Counted from the stretch's first letter, positions 15,546 to 25,518 are shown. The stretch: DNA of 64,000 nucleotides from Lachnospiraceae bacterium (GCA_017412055.1 JAFQOW010000041.1:124001-188000), one strand, 5' to 3'. Notes: generated by a model not told the origin, from the letters alone. Made by a program: numbers and translations.

Positions 15546-16232
15546 ATGATTTCTAAATGTCAAAATATAGTAATCAACAGAACGAAATTTTCCGATTTTG
15601 AGGAGTTTTATCCTGAAATTGACTCTACAGAAGGGTTAAAACTTGTTGGTTTTATAGAAACAACCGACTTGTGCACAGGTGAAACAATTAAAAAGAACGT
15701 TTCAGTTGATTATCCTAATGTTAATCCAGTTGTTAAACGTCCTGATAATCTTCTTATCGACAACCTTTATGGCAATTCTAGTTTTTGTATAAAAAATGTA
15801 GTTTGCAATGACGGTGATATGACTCTTACTAGATATACCGTTACTACTGATTTTGAAGGTGATTTAATTCAAATTAATAACCTTAATGATGATAGAGAAA
15901 TTTTCAAAAAGACCGTTTTCTCATCAGGTTACTTAAATATCGGATTTACTAAGAATATTCCGTTTGGGCGTACTATTCAGGTTATCTTTAATAATTTCCC
16001 TGCTAGTGATTATGGTATTATTCTTCGTCAAGTTGATTATAACGAAGATGGTAATCATATTATTTCTGCAGGTTCTCCTGAAATTTTAATTGAAAAAGAC
16101 GAACGTCTTGGTAATAATGCATCAATTTTAATAACTTTCACACAATCTACTGAAAAGGGTACCGTGTCTATTGCAGCAGGTTCTTCTAAACTTCATAAAG
16201 TAGTTGCTTCTGAAATACAAATACTTAACTAA
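15546..16232 (+). CDS. Probable fibre-associated virion protein, 228 residues
   Basis: Beta-rich protein without a recognised family. It contains several strand repeats (LTRYTVTTDFEGDLIQI; SILITFTQSTEKGTVSIAAGSS), suggesting an Ig-like or jelly-roll structure. It lies 3 bases before the giant coiled-coil fibre gene and probably forms part of the same appendage. It is first in the operon after the late-type box. Confidence 0.5.
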   Translation: MISKCQNIVINRTKFSDFEEFYPEIDSTEGLKLVGFIETTDLCTGETIKKNVSVDYPNVNPVVKRPDNLLIDNLYGNSSFCIKNVVCNDGDMTLTRYTVTTDFEGDLIQINNLNDDREIFKKTVFSSGYLNIGFTKNIPFGRTIQVIFNNFPASDYGIILRQVDYNEDGNHIISAGSPEILIEKDERLGNNASILITFTQSTEKGTVSIAAGSSKLHKVVASEIQILN

Positions 16233-16235
16233 TAT

Positions 16236-19200
16236 ATGAGTAATAAATTTTACAAACCTAAGAATGAATATGGTGAGCTTCTTGTCGGACAGCCTGCTTT
16301 AGATAAAGCTATTGCTGACTACAATGCAGCTGATACTAAAATTATCAATGACTATAAAGAAGCTGACGAACTTCTTAAAGCAGAACTTATAGAAAAAATT
16401 GATAATGCTGATACTGAAATTAATAACACAATTAGTGGTCTTAGAACCGAGTTAGAAGCTGCTGATACAGAAATTAGAAAATCTATTCAAGCTCTTGATA
16501 ATAAAGTAGTAGCAGAAGATACAGCATTAGATAATAAGATTGATACCTTTAAAACTATTACTGTAAAGGTTATTGAAAATGACTCAATAGAAAGTTATTT
16601 CCAGCAAGTTATTCAAAATAAAGAGATGACGCTTGAAGAGCTTAAAGTAGAGCTCGGACGCACAGTTTATATTCTTAAAGGTTCTGATGATAATATTAGT
16701 GGAAAAAATACATATGAAGAGTATGTTTGTATAAATCCTGAAATTTTAGATGAAAATGGAAGACCTGAAATGGTTCGTCTCGGAGCTGTTGATTCAATCT
16801 TGGCTCGTTGTGAAGACCCATCTAAAGGTTCTCGTATGGGTTCGGTAGAATTAGTACATAATCTTTATACTGGCGATGATGAGGTCTGGGGCAAATATTT
16901 CACTAGAGATTTAGAAGGAAACCATATTGAAGAACCTATTCCTGGTAAAGCCGTTGCTCCATGCACATTACGCGCATTCTGGAAAGCAGACGAAGAGCTT
17001 AGAAACGCTGATATTCGCATTGTACAAGAATATAAAGAAGCTGATGAAGCCCTTAAATCTATTCTTGAATCAGCTGACGAACAGATTAGAAATGATTTTA
17101 GAGCGGCAGATACTCAACTTAAAGCGGATTTTGAGGCAGCAGACGCTAAACTTACCGAAGATATTAATAATCTTAAGGACGAAGATATTTCTCTTAGCGA
17201 TAGAATTAATGCGATTAAAACTGAATTAATGGGTACTACTGAAGCTGCTGATTACTCAGGTTCTCGTATTGATAAAATTGAAGAAGCTATTGGCATAAGT
17301 GGTTGTCCAAAATGCGGTAGAGAAGTATGTGATCACGATGACCCCGCCGAAGGTCAATGTACAATTTATTGTCGTCTTAAAGATATTGAAACTGATATTC
17401 AGGACCTTGAAGGAAATATCAGTAACGAGCAGGAACGAGCAATTGAGTGTGAAAATGAAATCGAAACAACGTTAAGTAATGCTTTAACTAAAGAAACGGA
17501 AAGAGCTGTTGCACGTGAAGACGAAATAGAAGATGCATTAGCTAATGAAATTAAAAGATCGACAGATAAAGAAAATGAAATCAGCACGGCTTTGATAGTT
17601 GAGACTGATAGAGCAGTTGCACGTGAAAATGAAATTGAAAGTAATTTAACTTCTGGTTTAAATGATGAGATTAATAGAGCTAACGCGGCCGAAAATACTT
17701 TAACTGTTGATTTAAATAGCGAAATTGCTCGAAGTATATCAAAAGATGAAGAGCTTACAAATAGTATCAAAGATATTAATGATACAATCGGTAATCATGA
17801 TTCTTCTTCTACTAAAACTATTTGGGAAACAATCGACGATAATTTCGCTAGCAGCACCGCTCTTACAGAAAGTAAGTTTACTGACGCTAAAAACTACATT
17901 GATGCTAATAGTAAAGCAATTGAAGGTATTAATGAAACAATTGGCAGTCGCGGTTCATCTTCTACTAAGTCTGTTTGGGAAACGATTGATGATAATTTTA
18001 TCGAAAATAATGCCTTTACTGAAGAGAAATTTGACGAAGCCAAAGGACTTATTAATACAAACACTGGTGATATTACTGCAATTAAGACTGTTATAGGTGA
18101 TAAGAATGCTTCTACTATTAATACCGATACACTTTGGGGTTCTATTAAGAAGTCTGCTGATGATATTTCCAATAATACTGCTAATATTGCAAATAATTTA
18201 GCGCAAATTACTACAAATACTAATAGTATTAATACAACTAATAGCAGAGTTGATGCAGCTGAAACTACAATTAGTACACATACTACTGATATTTCTGAAC
18301 TTAAAGGAAGATTAACTAGTGCTGAAAATAATATTACAGCTCATAGTGGTGAAATTACTACAATTAAAGAGACCCTTGGTACTCATAGTAGTAGTTTAAG
18401 TTCTCACGGTGAAAGTTTAGATAAGGCCAAAAATGATATTACTGAAATCAATGAAGCAATAGCTGCAATTAATACTAAATTGGGTGATACTGATGCTGCT
18501 GCAACAGGTTCCTCAATGTGGGCTGCTATCAATGATGCAAAAAATAATATCACTTTGCTTCAAACTAATAAAGCTTCTGAAAAAGCGCTTAATGACGTTA
18601 AGGGAGAGCTCACTGCTAAAATTGAAGATGCTGACAAAGTTCTTACAGATGAGATTACCGCTATTAAAACTTCTCTTGGTGAAAATAAAAACCCTGAGTA
18701 CCCAAATAGCGCATGGTCCTATATAGTAAGTCATGATGCAGCTATTAATAGTGATAACGGTATTTTAAATCGTTTAGCTGCTATTGAATCAAACGTCGAT
18801 ACTAAAGCTGCTTCTTCTGATTTAAATGCTTCTAATACCAGAATTGATGAATTAGAAACCGCTAAACAACAAATCGAAGGTAACATTAGCGATATTAATA
18901 ATAATATTACTTCATTGAGTGAAAGAATTGATGAGGTAAATGATAGTTTAACTGCTCAGATTTCTACATTAGAAGGTCAGGTAACTACATTAAGTACTCA
19001 GCCTGGTGTTGCGGTTATTAACTGTGGATTAACATCAGTAGTAGAAAATGGTGACGTTTGGAGTAATTCAACAACTATTTTTGCTAGCTCACTTATTAAC
19101 TTCCTTCCTAATGTTAATGATGCAAAGAATGTTAATTTCGCTGTAACTTCTGTACGCTATACCACTGATGATACTAACGCTCCAGGTGAGCAAATTACAC

Positions 19201-19346
19201 CTGAAATTCTTTATTATGGTGGAGTTACTAATGATGAAACTAATAACCGCAGCGCTGTTATTACATTTAATGACTTCCAACGTAAACCGCAGTCACTTAT
19301 TGTAACTATTACATATTGGGAAGAAAATTCAGTAATCAACCTTTAA
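16236..19346 (+). CDS. Long coiled-coil tail fibre protein, 1036 residues
   Basis: Trimeric-fibre-type protein. Residues 15-110 and 235-340 are heptad repeats rich in AD and EA pairs (DAADTEIRKS-like units). A cysteine cluster at about 357-381 (CPKC, C, C, C plus His) interrupts the rod. Long helical repeats follow (NEIETAL-like, about 390-500), then WETIDDNF modules. Residues about 925-1036 form a beta-rich C-terminal domain. The repeats DTIGxxxSSSTK(T/S)(I/V)WETIDDNF recur with a 51-residue period, and looser W-containing copies follow. It should extend from the virion and end in, or hold, a receptor-binding tip. The neighbouring leucine-rich gene at 19364 may supply the tip. Confidence 0.7.
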   Translation: MSNKFYKPKNEYGELLVGQPALDKAIADYNAADTKIINDYKEADELLKAELIEKIDNADTEINNTISGLRTELEAADTEIRKSIQALDNKVVAEDTALDNKIDTFKTITVKVIENDSIESYFQQVIQNKEMTLEELKVELGRTVYILKGSDDNISGKNTYEEYVCINPEILDENGRPEMVRLGAVDSILARCEDPSKGSRMGSVELVHNLYTGDDEVWGKYFTRDLEGNHIEEPIPGKAVAPCTLRAFWKADEELRNADIRIVQEYKEADEALKSILESADEQIRNDFRAADTQLKADFEAADAKLTEDINNLKDEDISLSDRINAIKTELMGTTEAADYSGSRIDKIEEAIGISGCPKCGREVCDHDDPAEGQCTIYCRLKDIETDIQDLEGNISNEQERAIECENEIETTLSNALTKETERAVAREDEIEDALANEIKRSTDKENEISTALIVETDRAVARENEIESNLTSGLNDEINRANAAENTLTVDLNSEIARSISKDEELTNSIKDINDTIGNHDSSSTKTIWETIDDNFASSTALTESKFTDAKNYIDANSKAIEGINETIGSRGSSSTKSVWETIDDNFIENNAFTEEKFDEAKGLINTNTGDITAIKTVIGDKNASTINTDTLWGSIKKSADDISNNTANIANNLAQITTNTNSINTTNSRVDAAETTISTHTTDISELKGRLTSAENNITAHSGEITTIKETLGTHSSSLSSHGESLDKAKNDITEINEAIAAINTKLGDTDAAATGSSMWAAINDAKNNITLLQTNKASEKALNDVKGELTAKIEDADKVLTDEITAIKTSLGENKNPEYPNSAWSYIVSHDAAINSDNGILNRLAAIESNVDTKAASSDLNASNTRIDELETAKQQIEGNISDINNNITSLSERIDEVNDSLTAQISTLEGQVTTLSTQPGVAVINCGLTSVVENGDVWSNSTTIFASSLINFLPNVNDAKNVNFAVTSVRYTTDDTNAPGEQITPEILYYGGVTNDETNNRSAVITFNDFQRKPQSLIVTITYWEENSVINL
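17781..18003 (+). repeat. Tandem protein-coding repeat, period 153 bases
   Basis: Two copies of a WETIDDNF-containing module begin at 17781 and 17934 (51 codons apart). The proteins are nearly identical while many third codon positions differ. Weaker copies follow around 18070-18170, 18470-18550 and 18660-18750. Confidence 0.7.
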
Positions 19347-19363
19347 TTTTTATACCTAATACT

Positions 19364-20311
19364 ATGACAAAAACTAAAATTCCCCTTACATATACTGGTT
19401 CTAGTACTGAAGACCTTTATGTTTTAGCACTCAGAAAAGGTAAGGAAGTTAAGCTCCGTGTTAAGGAGCTTAACTGCCATGGTGGTATTTTAACAGAAGG
19501 GATTGTGCAAGATACCACCACTTATGAAGATGAGGATGCTCTCAAAGAAGCTGCTGCAATTCCCGGACAACTTACAAATGGTACAATTTATACCACTACT
19601 GATGAAAATAACAATAAAGTAGATTACATCTATTATAATGATAAGTTATCTCCGCTAGCTGGTATTAACGATGAATCGGGAACTGTTGTAAATGGTCTTG
19701 AATTTGGTGCAACCTATGAGTCTCTGGAGAGATTAATGGAAGCTAAAAATTTAAATTTATTATCCGCTAAAAAAATTTATACAGTTAATGATATTGGCAC
19801 CATTGAGCAATACATTCTTCATAAAGGCAATCTAGTTCAGATTGCAGGTGCTCTTAATGAAATAGTTTCAGGTTCTACTGATAATGAGTCTGAAGTATCT
19901 TCAGTTGTTGAAGACGAAGATGGCGTAATTGATTACAACCTTACTGAACTTAAGAATGGTGATTATAGATATAAAAATCATTCCAATCTTAAAAAAGTAT
20001 ATTGCGATATGCCTAATTTAGTTTCTGGAGTTCAAATGTTCTATGGTACATCTCTTGAGCATTTTTGTGGCAGTCTCTACTCTTTAGAAGATGGCACACA
20101 TATGTTTAGTAAAGGGTGTAAATTAGACCTCGACTCTATCTATAATATAATAGATGGACTTAAAGAAGTTGAATTTGGCACTCATCAAATTAATATCGGT
20201 TATAATAGTGAAAAGGTAACTACAAGTCAATTAGTTGAAATAGCTGAAGAACTTAATCAAAAAGGATGGAATGTAATATGGCACAAAGATGGCTCATTAT
20301 CTATCCAATAA
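19364..20311 (+). CDS. Leucine-rich (BspA-like) tip protein
   Basis: 315 residues from the ATG at 19364; an upstream TTG at 19316 lies inside the previous gene. N-terminal beta region, then about 160 residues of mixed sequence, then a short run of BspA-like repeats (NLVSGVQMFYG.S...F.GSL.SLEDG..MF) capped by DLDSIYNIIDGL and QKGWNVIW. The same cap occurs in the products of 22262 and 59296 and, less closely, 27649. It is likely a receptor-binding component of the appendage built by the preceding fibre gene. Confidence 0.6.
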   Translation: MTKTKIPLTYTGSSTEDLYVLALRKGKEVKLRVKELNCHGGILTEGIVQDTTTYEDEDALKEAAAIPGQLTNGTIYTTTDENNNKVDYIYYNDKLSPLAGINDESGTVVNGLEFGATYESLERLMEAKNLNLLSAKKIYTVNDIGTIEQYILHKGNLVQIAGALNEIVSGSTDNESEVSSVVEDEDGVIDYNLTELKNGDYRYKNHSNLKKVYCDMPNLVSGVQMFYGTSLEHFCGSLYSLEDGTHMFSKGCKLDLDSIYNIIDGLKEVEFGTHQINIGYNSEKVTTSQLVEIAEELNQKGWNVIWHKDGSLSIQ

Positions 20312-20386
20312 AATTTAAATAAAAATATAGGTTTATGGTTCGAGTGAACCAGACCTACACACTAAACAAAAACATTTTTTAAAATT

Positions 20387-22237
20387 ATGGCTAAAAATTA
20401 TACTACTAAAACATCCGCCCTTAAGGCGACTACAATTGATGTTCGTAACATTGAAGCTACGGGTACTATTGATGCCACTAATGTTGAAGCTGATACCCTC
20501 AAGGTTGGAGGCAAAGACATTATGGAAGCTATCGATGAAGCTTCTGACGCAGCTGCTGCCGCTGCTGGTATCGTTGTTGAGCGTGACCTTAATGCTGACT
20601 ATGACTCCGCTGACACAGATGAAGTCATTTCCACGAAGATTCAGAATATGAAGTTCTTCGGTGAATACGTTAACGTAGTTGATAATGGGGACGGTTCCGT
20701 AAGTCTTTATTTCGGTAAGAACAACAACCCTGCCGAGTTCTCCACTGTTACTGCTCCTGCTGGTACTGCTATGTATACATATGTAGATAACGGTACTGAT
20801 TACTCTCTCGGAGCTGCTCCTGCTGGTAACGGTAATACATATGCTCACTGCCAATCAGGTGGTTCTGAAACTGTTTACGCAGGTTCCAGCTCGACTGTTA
20901 TCACTATTCCTAACAAAACTTCTACAGTTAAAGTTGAAGCAGTTGATAACTCAGGTAATACAATCGCTTCTGCTGAGACTGCAGTTATTGATGGTTCTCA
21001 AGCAACTGTAACTGCTACTAATGGTGGTATTACTATTAACGTTACTAACATCCACCTTAATACTTCTGATGATGCAGCCGAGGGTATGACTCCTGGCTTC
21101 ATTCGTTGTAAGGTTTCCGCTACTCTTACTAATGCTACAATTATGCCTAAGGGTGGTTTCTATAAGGTTAAGATGACCGTTGCAGGTAAATCTAATACTA
21201 ACGGTACAGGTATGTTCATTTATACTTCTCCTACAGTTGATCCATCTATTGAAGAAGTAACTGCAACATATGCTTCTACAGGTACTAAGACAGTTTCCGG
21301 TATTACCTATGATAGCGCTGCTAAGGTAACTGTTAATGTAACAGGTATTGAGAATACTCAGTGGATGGCTACAAAAAATCTTAACCGTATTACTGTAAGT
21401 GACAACTCTAATGGTCGTCTCGCTGATATTGGTGCTGTCCCAGTTGCCAGCTTGTCTGCTGCTAATAACACTGATAAGACTAAGAAGAATGCTGAATTCT
21501 CTTACTCTAAGGAAGTTACATTTACTGCTTCTCATGATCCTGCTGTTATGAGCGGTTCTTATACAGCTACTCCTTATAAGCCACTTGATGGTTCTGCTCT
21601 TTCATCTGCTGCTAAGTCTGGCTCTTTCGCTGGTACTCGTTACCTCTGGAATGGCGCTGAAGGAACTGAAAATGATGCAACTTCTAGCTTCCACGTTGAT
21701 GGTAAGCGTCTTGCTTATACAGTTCTTACAGATGACAGTGGTAATGTAACAGGTCTCAACCTTGATACAACCGCCGAGTATGACAGTGATAATCTTCTTA
21801 CAACTGATTATCCTCAACAACTTCTTGTTCAGGGTGGTTACTTGAAGCATCCAGGTGGTGCTAATATGGACGTAACAGGAACATATAACTCCACCAATTG
21901 CACAGGTACTCGTTACTGGACTAAGTTGATTAAGGTTGGTTCTTCTGCTGACGCTAAGACAACATTTACAATTACTGGTTCTAACCTCAACGGTTCAGGA
22001 GTAAAGATTTGGGCTGTTTGTGCTAATACTGACAGCGTTGCTACTGCTGGTGAGAAGTCACTTCTTATCAATGCTCTTGGTTCTGCTGGTGGTTTTGCTA
22101 AATCTGTAAGTTCTACTTCACTCAGCGTTGAAATCCCTGGTGGTCAGATGACATGTAAGCAAAACTCTTGCTTCTATCTCGTAGTTCAGCTTCCTGCAGC
22201 TTCAACCGTTAAACTTGGTGCTATCACAGTCAAGTAA
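20387..22237 (+). CDS. Fibre/adhesin protein A1, 616 residues
   Basis: Beta-rich virion protein. Its N-terminus (NYTTKTSALKATTIDV, then KFFGEYVNVV) is paralogous to that of the product of 25853 (NYTFKTSAFRTTTADV, then EFLGKYVNVV). The bulk is Thr/Ala/Gly-rich with repeated Ig-like strands and a C-terminal domain ending in VVQLPAASTVKLGAITVK, which also matches the 25853 end (VIPSGSSAAVYPYSVTFK). It has strong codon bias (GCT, GGT, ACT, CTT), suggesting high expression. It forms a two-gene unit with 22262, which is repeated downstream. Confidence 0.65.
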   Translation: MAKNYTTKTSALKATTIDVRNIEATGTIDATNVEADTLKVGGKDIMEAIDEASDAAAAAAGIVVERDLNADYDSADTDEVISTKIQNMKFFGEYVNVVDNGDGSVSLYFGKNNNPAEFSTVTAPAGTAMYTYVDNGTDYSLGAAPAGNGNTYAHCQSGGSETVYAGSSSTVITIPNKTSTVKVEAVDNSGNTIASAETAVIDGSQATVTATNGGITINVTNIHLNTSDDAAEGMTPGFIRCKVSATLTNATIMPKGGFYKVKMTVAGKSNTNGTGMFIYTSPTVDPSIEEVTATYASTGTKTVSGITYDSAAKVTVNVTGIENTQWMATKNLNRITVSDNSNGRLADIGAVPVASLSAANNTDKTKKNAEFSYSKEVTFTASHDPAVMSGSYTATPYKPLDGSALSSAAKSGSFAGTRYLWNGAEGTENDATSSFHVDGKRLAYTVLTDDSGNVTGLNLDTTAEYDSDNLLTTDYPQQLLVQGGYLKHPGGANMDVTGTYNSTNCTGTRYWTKLIKVGSSADAKTTFTITGSNLNGSGVKIWAVCANTDSVATAGEKSLLINALGSAGGFAKSVSSTSLSVEIPGGQMTCKQNSCFYLVVQLPAASTVKLGAITVK

Positions 22238-22261
22238 TTCTAACTTAAAAATAATTAAATT

Positions 22262-25200
22262 ATGGCTACATATATTAATAATAACGTAAAATTTCATGGC
22301 TTCTCTAAGTCACCTGTTAGCGGTGATACCACTCTCGGTGGTGCAGTGAACCCATCAGGACATACTATTACAACCTCTCAAGTTCGTTCTCAAGATATTC
22401 CTGCTTTCCTTAATACTTTCCAGGGTACTGAAACACAAGCTCGTACATGGCTTTCTACTAACTATGCGGAACCTGCTCATAATGACATCGCTTATTATGG
22501 TGGTGAGTTCAAGGCTGGTTTCTCTACCCCTAAGTGCTTGAAGTATAATGCTAATACTACATCTTGGGAAAGCTTTGATCTTGTAAATGCTAGCACACTT
22601 AAAAATGCCGACGACCAAGACGTAATTGCAGTTCACCAAAATTGCTCAACAGTTTTCGTTGACGGTAGTAATAATGCTGCTACTAACTCTAACAGATGGT
22701 CTCTTTTCGTAAAACGTGCCGATGGTTCTATTCTTGACCACTTCGTAGCATCTACTGATAAGATTGCTGGTGGTATGCCTTCTCTTGGTTATAACGCTCT
22801 TGTTCTTTGGAACGGTGCTGCTATTGACGAAGGTGAACTTGATGCAAACTATGTAGGTAACACTTTCGCAGGTATTGTTCACCTTAATAAACAGTATTCT
22901 ACTGGTGATGATACAAAGTTCAAGGTAACCTGCTTTGAGTACATTGGTGAAAAACTTGATAAGAAGGTAAGCGACCTTACTGAAGCCGTTTTCGGCGGAA
23001 ATACAGGTAGTGAAGATCTTTCTCTTGCTCAGAAGGTTGCTAATAACACAACTGCTATTAGTACTCTTAATGCTAATGCTTCTACTCCTGGTTCTGTAGC
23101 TCATTCTGTGGCTGCTGGTGTAAGTGAAGCTAAGAGTTATACTGATACTGAGGTTGCTGATGCTAAGTCTGAAGCTATTGCCGATGCTACTGGTAAGATT
23201 AATACTCTTGGCGAAAAGTCTCTTGCTCAAACTTCAACTGGTTCCACTCAGGTAACAGTTACCACAGCTGGTACAGTTGCTTCAGGTCTTACTTCTATCA
23301 CAGTTAGCACTTCTGACATTGCTTCTGCTAATGAACTTTCTCAATTGAAGGCTAAAGTTGAGCAACACCTTACTGATGCTGCAGGTAAGCTCGAAATCAA
23401 TGTAGTTGAAACTCTTCCTACAACTGGTGAAGCTGGTAAGATTTACCTCGTTCCTAATGCAGAGTCTGCTGACAAAAACATTAAAGATGAGTACATTTGG
23501 GTAAATGACGCATGGGAGCTCATTGGTTCCACTCAGATTGACCTTAGCGCATATGCTACAACTGAGTCTGTAACAGAAGCTATTAATACCGCTAAGACTG
23601 AGATTCAGGGCACAACTGATGGTCTTGCTACTCGTATTGGTACTCTTGAAACAGCTGCTCCTTCTTATGCTCTTAAGGCAACTTCCCTTGCTGCCTCAGA
23701 TAGTGACGAAGATGGTCTCGTAACTGTTACAACTACTGGTACTCTCGAAAGTGGTCTTGGTCTTACAGTTACAACTTCTGGTATCGCTACTGCTCAAAGC
23801 GTTTCTACACTTTCTACACTTGTAGGTCAGAATACAACAGCCGCTTCTAATGCTCAAGCTGCCGCTGATGCTGCTCAGGATGCTGCTGATGCTGCTCAGG
23901 CAACTGCTAACCAAGCTGTTCAAGCTGCTGCAAATGCACAGTCTGCTGCAGGTAGTGCTCAGTCTGCTGCTGATGCTGCTCAGGCCGATGCAACTCAAGC
24001 TCTTGAAGATGCCGCTGCTGCTCAGACAGACGCTACTCAGGCTCTCGCTGACGCTGCAACTGCGGATGGTAAAGCTGCTGCCGCTGCTACTGCTGCTGCA
24101 AATGCTCAGACTGCCGCTGAAGGTGCTCAGGCTACCGCTGATGCTAAGATTTCCTCTGTAACAGGTGGTGGTGCTGGTGTTACCGTTACTACTGATAGTG
24201 CTACAAAGGCAGTTACTATTGCTGTTGGTGCTATTAATACTATTACTGAGACAAATGCTTCCGCTGAGACTATTGTAACTGCTAATGCTGTTACTGGTGC
24301 TATCGCTGCTCAGGCTTCTAAGGATGCTGCTGCATATGCTGCTAAGAGTACAGAAACAACTGCTTCTGATGCTCTCACTAATGCTGCAACTGCTCAGACA
24401 ACTGCTAACGAAGCTAAGACTGCTGCTTCTGCTGCTCAAGTTACAGCTAACGAAGCCGTTGCTGCTGCTTCTGTTGCTGATGGCAAAGCAGTTGCTGCTC
24501 AAACAAAGGCCGATGAAGCTTATACTCTTGCAGATGCTGCTACAACTACTGAAGAAGCTACTACAATTGCTGCCGCTGAAGCTGCTAAGGTTAAAGCTAA
24601 GATTCCTACTACTTATGTAAAGAGTGTAAATGGTGTAAGTGATGAAGTAAAAATAACTGGATTTAGTGATTATTATGAAGGTGGTGTTTTTGCTACTATC
24701 TATCCTACTATAGGTACAACTAATGTCCAAAAGAAAGGAAATGATATTTTCTTATCAACTGATGGTTTATGGGAATTTAGTGATGGTCCGAATCTTGAAC
24801 AATATCTCCCTGAAACTACTTCAATCATTAATGGGATACTTGATGATAAAACATTTGTAAACTTAGAAAAATGTACCAGGTGGTTTCGTTCTATCGGTGG
24901 ACAAAGAGGTAAGCTTACTACATTTATTACTGACCTTCCAAACTTAACTGATGGAGGCTCAATGTTCTATGGAGAAACAGCTTTTACAACTTTCCGTGGT
25001 AACCTTGGTTCACTTATAGATGGTGAGTTAATGTTCTACCTTTGCAACCTCGATACTGATTCTATAATGTACATCGCCGACGGTATTAAGGATTGGGGCA
25101 CATCTCCTACTGAAGTTCATACTATCACAATTCACGTTGCTTCCACTCTCACTTCTGATGCTATAATTGCTGGTTACTTCGCCGAGCTTGCTCAGAAGGG

Positions 25201-25444
25201 TTGGACAGTTGCTTCTAACCATAATGGTGTTGCCGCTGCTGCATCTGATACTGGTACAACTAATAGTGCTGTTTACGTAATCGCTCGTCCAAGTGATGAA
25301 GCACATGCTACACATACTACCAAGGATGGTAAGTTTGTTGCAGTTGAAGTTGCTAAGTCTGTAATCGGACCTCACCAACACCTCTGGTCAGTCTACGCAT
25401 CTGAAGCTGATGCTATTCTTGACATGGAGCTTACTGCTATCTAA
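22262..25444 (+). CDS. Fibre/adhesin protein B1 with Ala-rich rod and leucine-rich tip, 1060 residues
   Basis: The N-terminal 240 residues are paralogous to the 27649 product (FHGFSKSPVSGDTTLG vs YHSFSKAPAAAGLTTG; CFEYIGEKLDK vs CFEYVGKYVNE). Then comes helical rod sequence; residues about 525-790 are an extreme Ala/Gln/Asp/Thr coiled rod. From about residue 790 there is an AT-richer segment with BspA-like repeats (NLTDGGSMFYG...F.GNL.SLIDGELMF), a DTDSIMYIADGIK cap and AQKGWTV. The last 70 residues (ATHTTKDGKF...) match the end of the 27649 product. It is probably a receptor-binding fibre subunit assembled with the 20387 product. Confidence 0.65.
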   Translation: MATYINNNVKFHGFSKSPVSGDTTLGGAVNPSGHTITTSQVRSQDIPAFLNTFQGTETQARTWLSTNYAEPAHNDIAYYGGEFKAGFSTPKCLKYNANTTSWESFDLVNASTLKNADDQDVIAVHQNCSTVFVDGSNNAATNSNRWSLFVKRADGSILDHFVASTDKIAGGMPSLGYNALVLWNGAAIDEGELDANYVGNTFAGIVHLNKQYSTGDDTKFKVTCFEYIGEKLDKKVSDLTEAVFGGNTGSEDLSLAQKVANNTTAISTLNANASTPGSVAHSVAAGVSEAKSYTDTEVADAKSEAIADATGKINTLGEKSLAQTSTGSTQVTVTTAGTVASGLTSITVSTSDIASANELSQLKAKVEQHLTDAAGKLEINVVETLPTTGEAGKIYLVPNAESADKNIKDEYIWVNDAWELIGSTQIDLSAYATTESVTEAINTAKTEIQGTTDGLATRIGTLETAAPSYALKATSLAASDSDEDGLVTVTTTGTLESGLGLTVTTSGIATAQSVSTLSTLVGQNTTAASNAQAAADAAQDAADAAQATANQAVQAAANAQSAAGSAQSAADAAQADATQALEDAAAAQTDATQALADAATADGKAAAAATAAANAQTAAEGAQATADAKISSVTGGGAGVTVTTDSATKAVTIAVGAINTITETNASAETIVTANAVTGAIAAQASKDAAAYAAKSTETTASDALTNAATAQTTANEAKTAASAAQVTANEAVAAASVADGKAVAAQTKADEAYTLADAATTTEEATTIAAAEAAKVKAKIPTTYVKSVNGVSDEVKITGFSDYYEGGVFATIYPTIGTTNVQKKGNDIFLSTDGLWEFSDGPNLEQYLPETTSIINGILDDKTFVNLEKCTRWFRSIGGQRGKLTTFITDLPNLTDGGSMFYGETAFTTFRGNLGSLIDGELMFYLCNLDTDSIMYIADGIKDWGTSPTEVHTITIHVASTLTSDAIIAGYFAELAQKGWTVASNHNGVAAAASDTGTTNSAVYVIARPSDEAHATHTTKDGKFVAVEVAKSVIGPHQHLWSVYASEADAILDMELTAI
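23850..24600 (+). repeat. Low-complexity Ala-codon repeat tract
   Basis: About 750 bases of degenerate GCTGATGCTGCTCAG-type units encoding Ala-rich helical rod. Several other frames also stay open here because of the repetition; they are not genes. Confidence 0.75.
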
Positions 25445-25465
25445 TTTTTCAATCTATTAGATAAT

Positions 25466-25499
25466 AAAAAATCTCACTGGTTTTCCAGTGAGATTTTTT
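25466..25499. terminator. Bidirectional intrinsic terminator
   Basis: Fifteen-base stem AAAAAATCTCACTGG / CCAGTGAGATTTTTT with a TTTT loop, between convergent genes. Confidence 0.9.
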
Positions 25500-25518
25500 T
25501 TATTTTATATTCAAATAA

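Noticed and set aside
20336-20370. tRNA-like T-loop word GGTTCGAGT
   Set aside because: No acceptor, D or anticodon stems can be formed around it; no tRNA genes were seen in the window.
23850-24600. CRISPR-like repetition
   Set aside because: The units are degenerate, in frame and coding; there are no conserved palindromic repeats with unique spacers.
23696-24730. A 344-codon open frame opposite the Ala-rich fibre rod and several open plus-strand frames in the same region
   Set aside because: These are by-products of the repetitive GCT-rich sequence; they encode Ser/Cys/Ile or Leu repeats with no structure.
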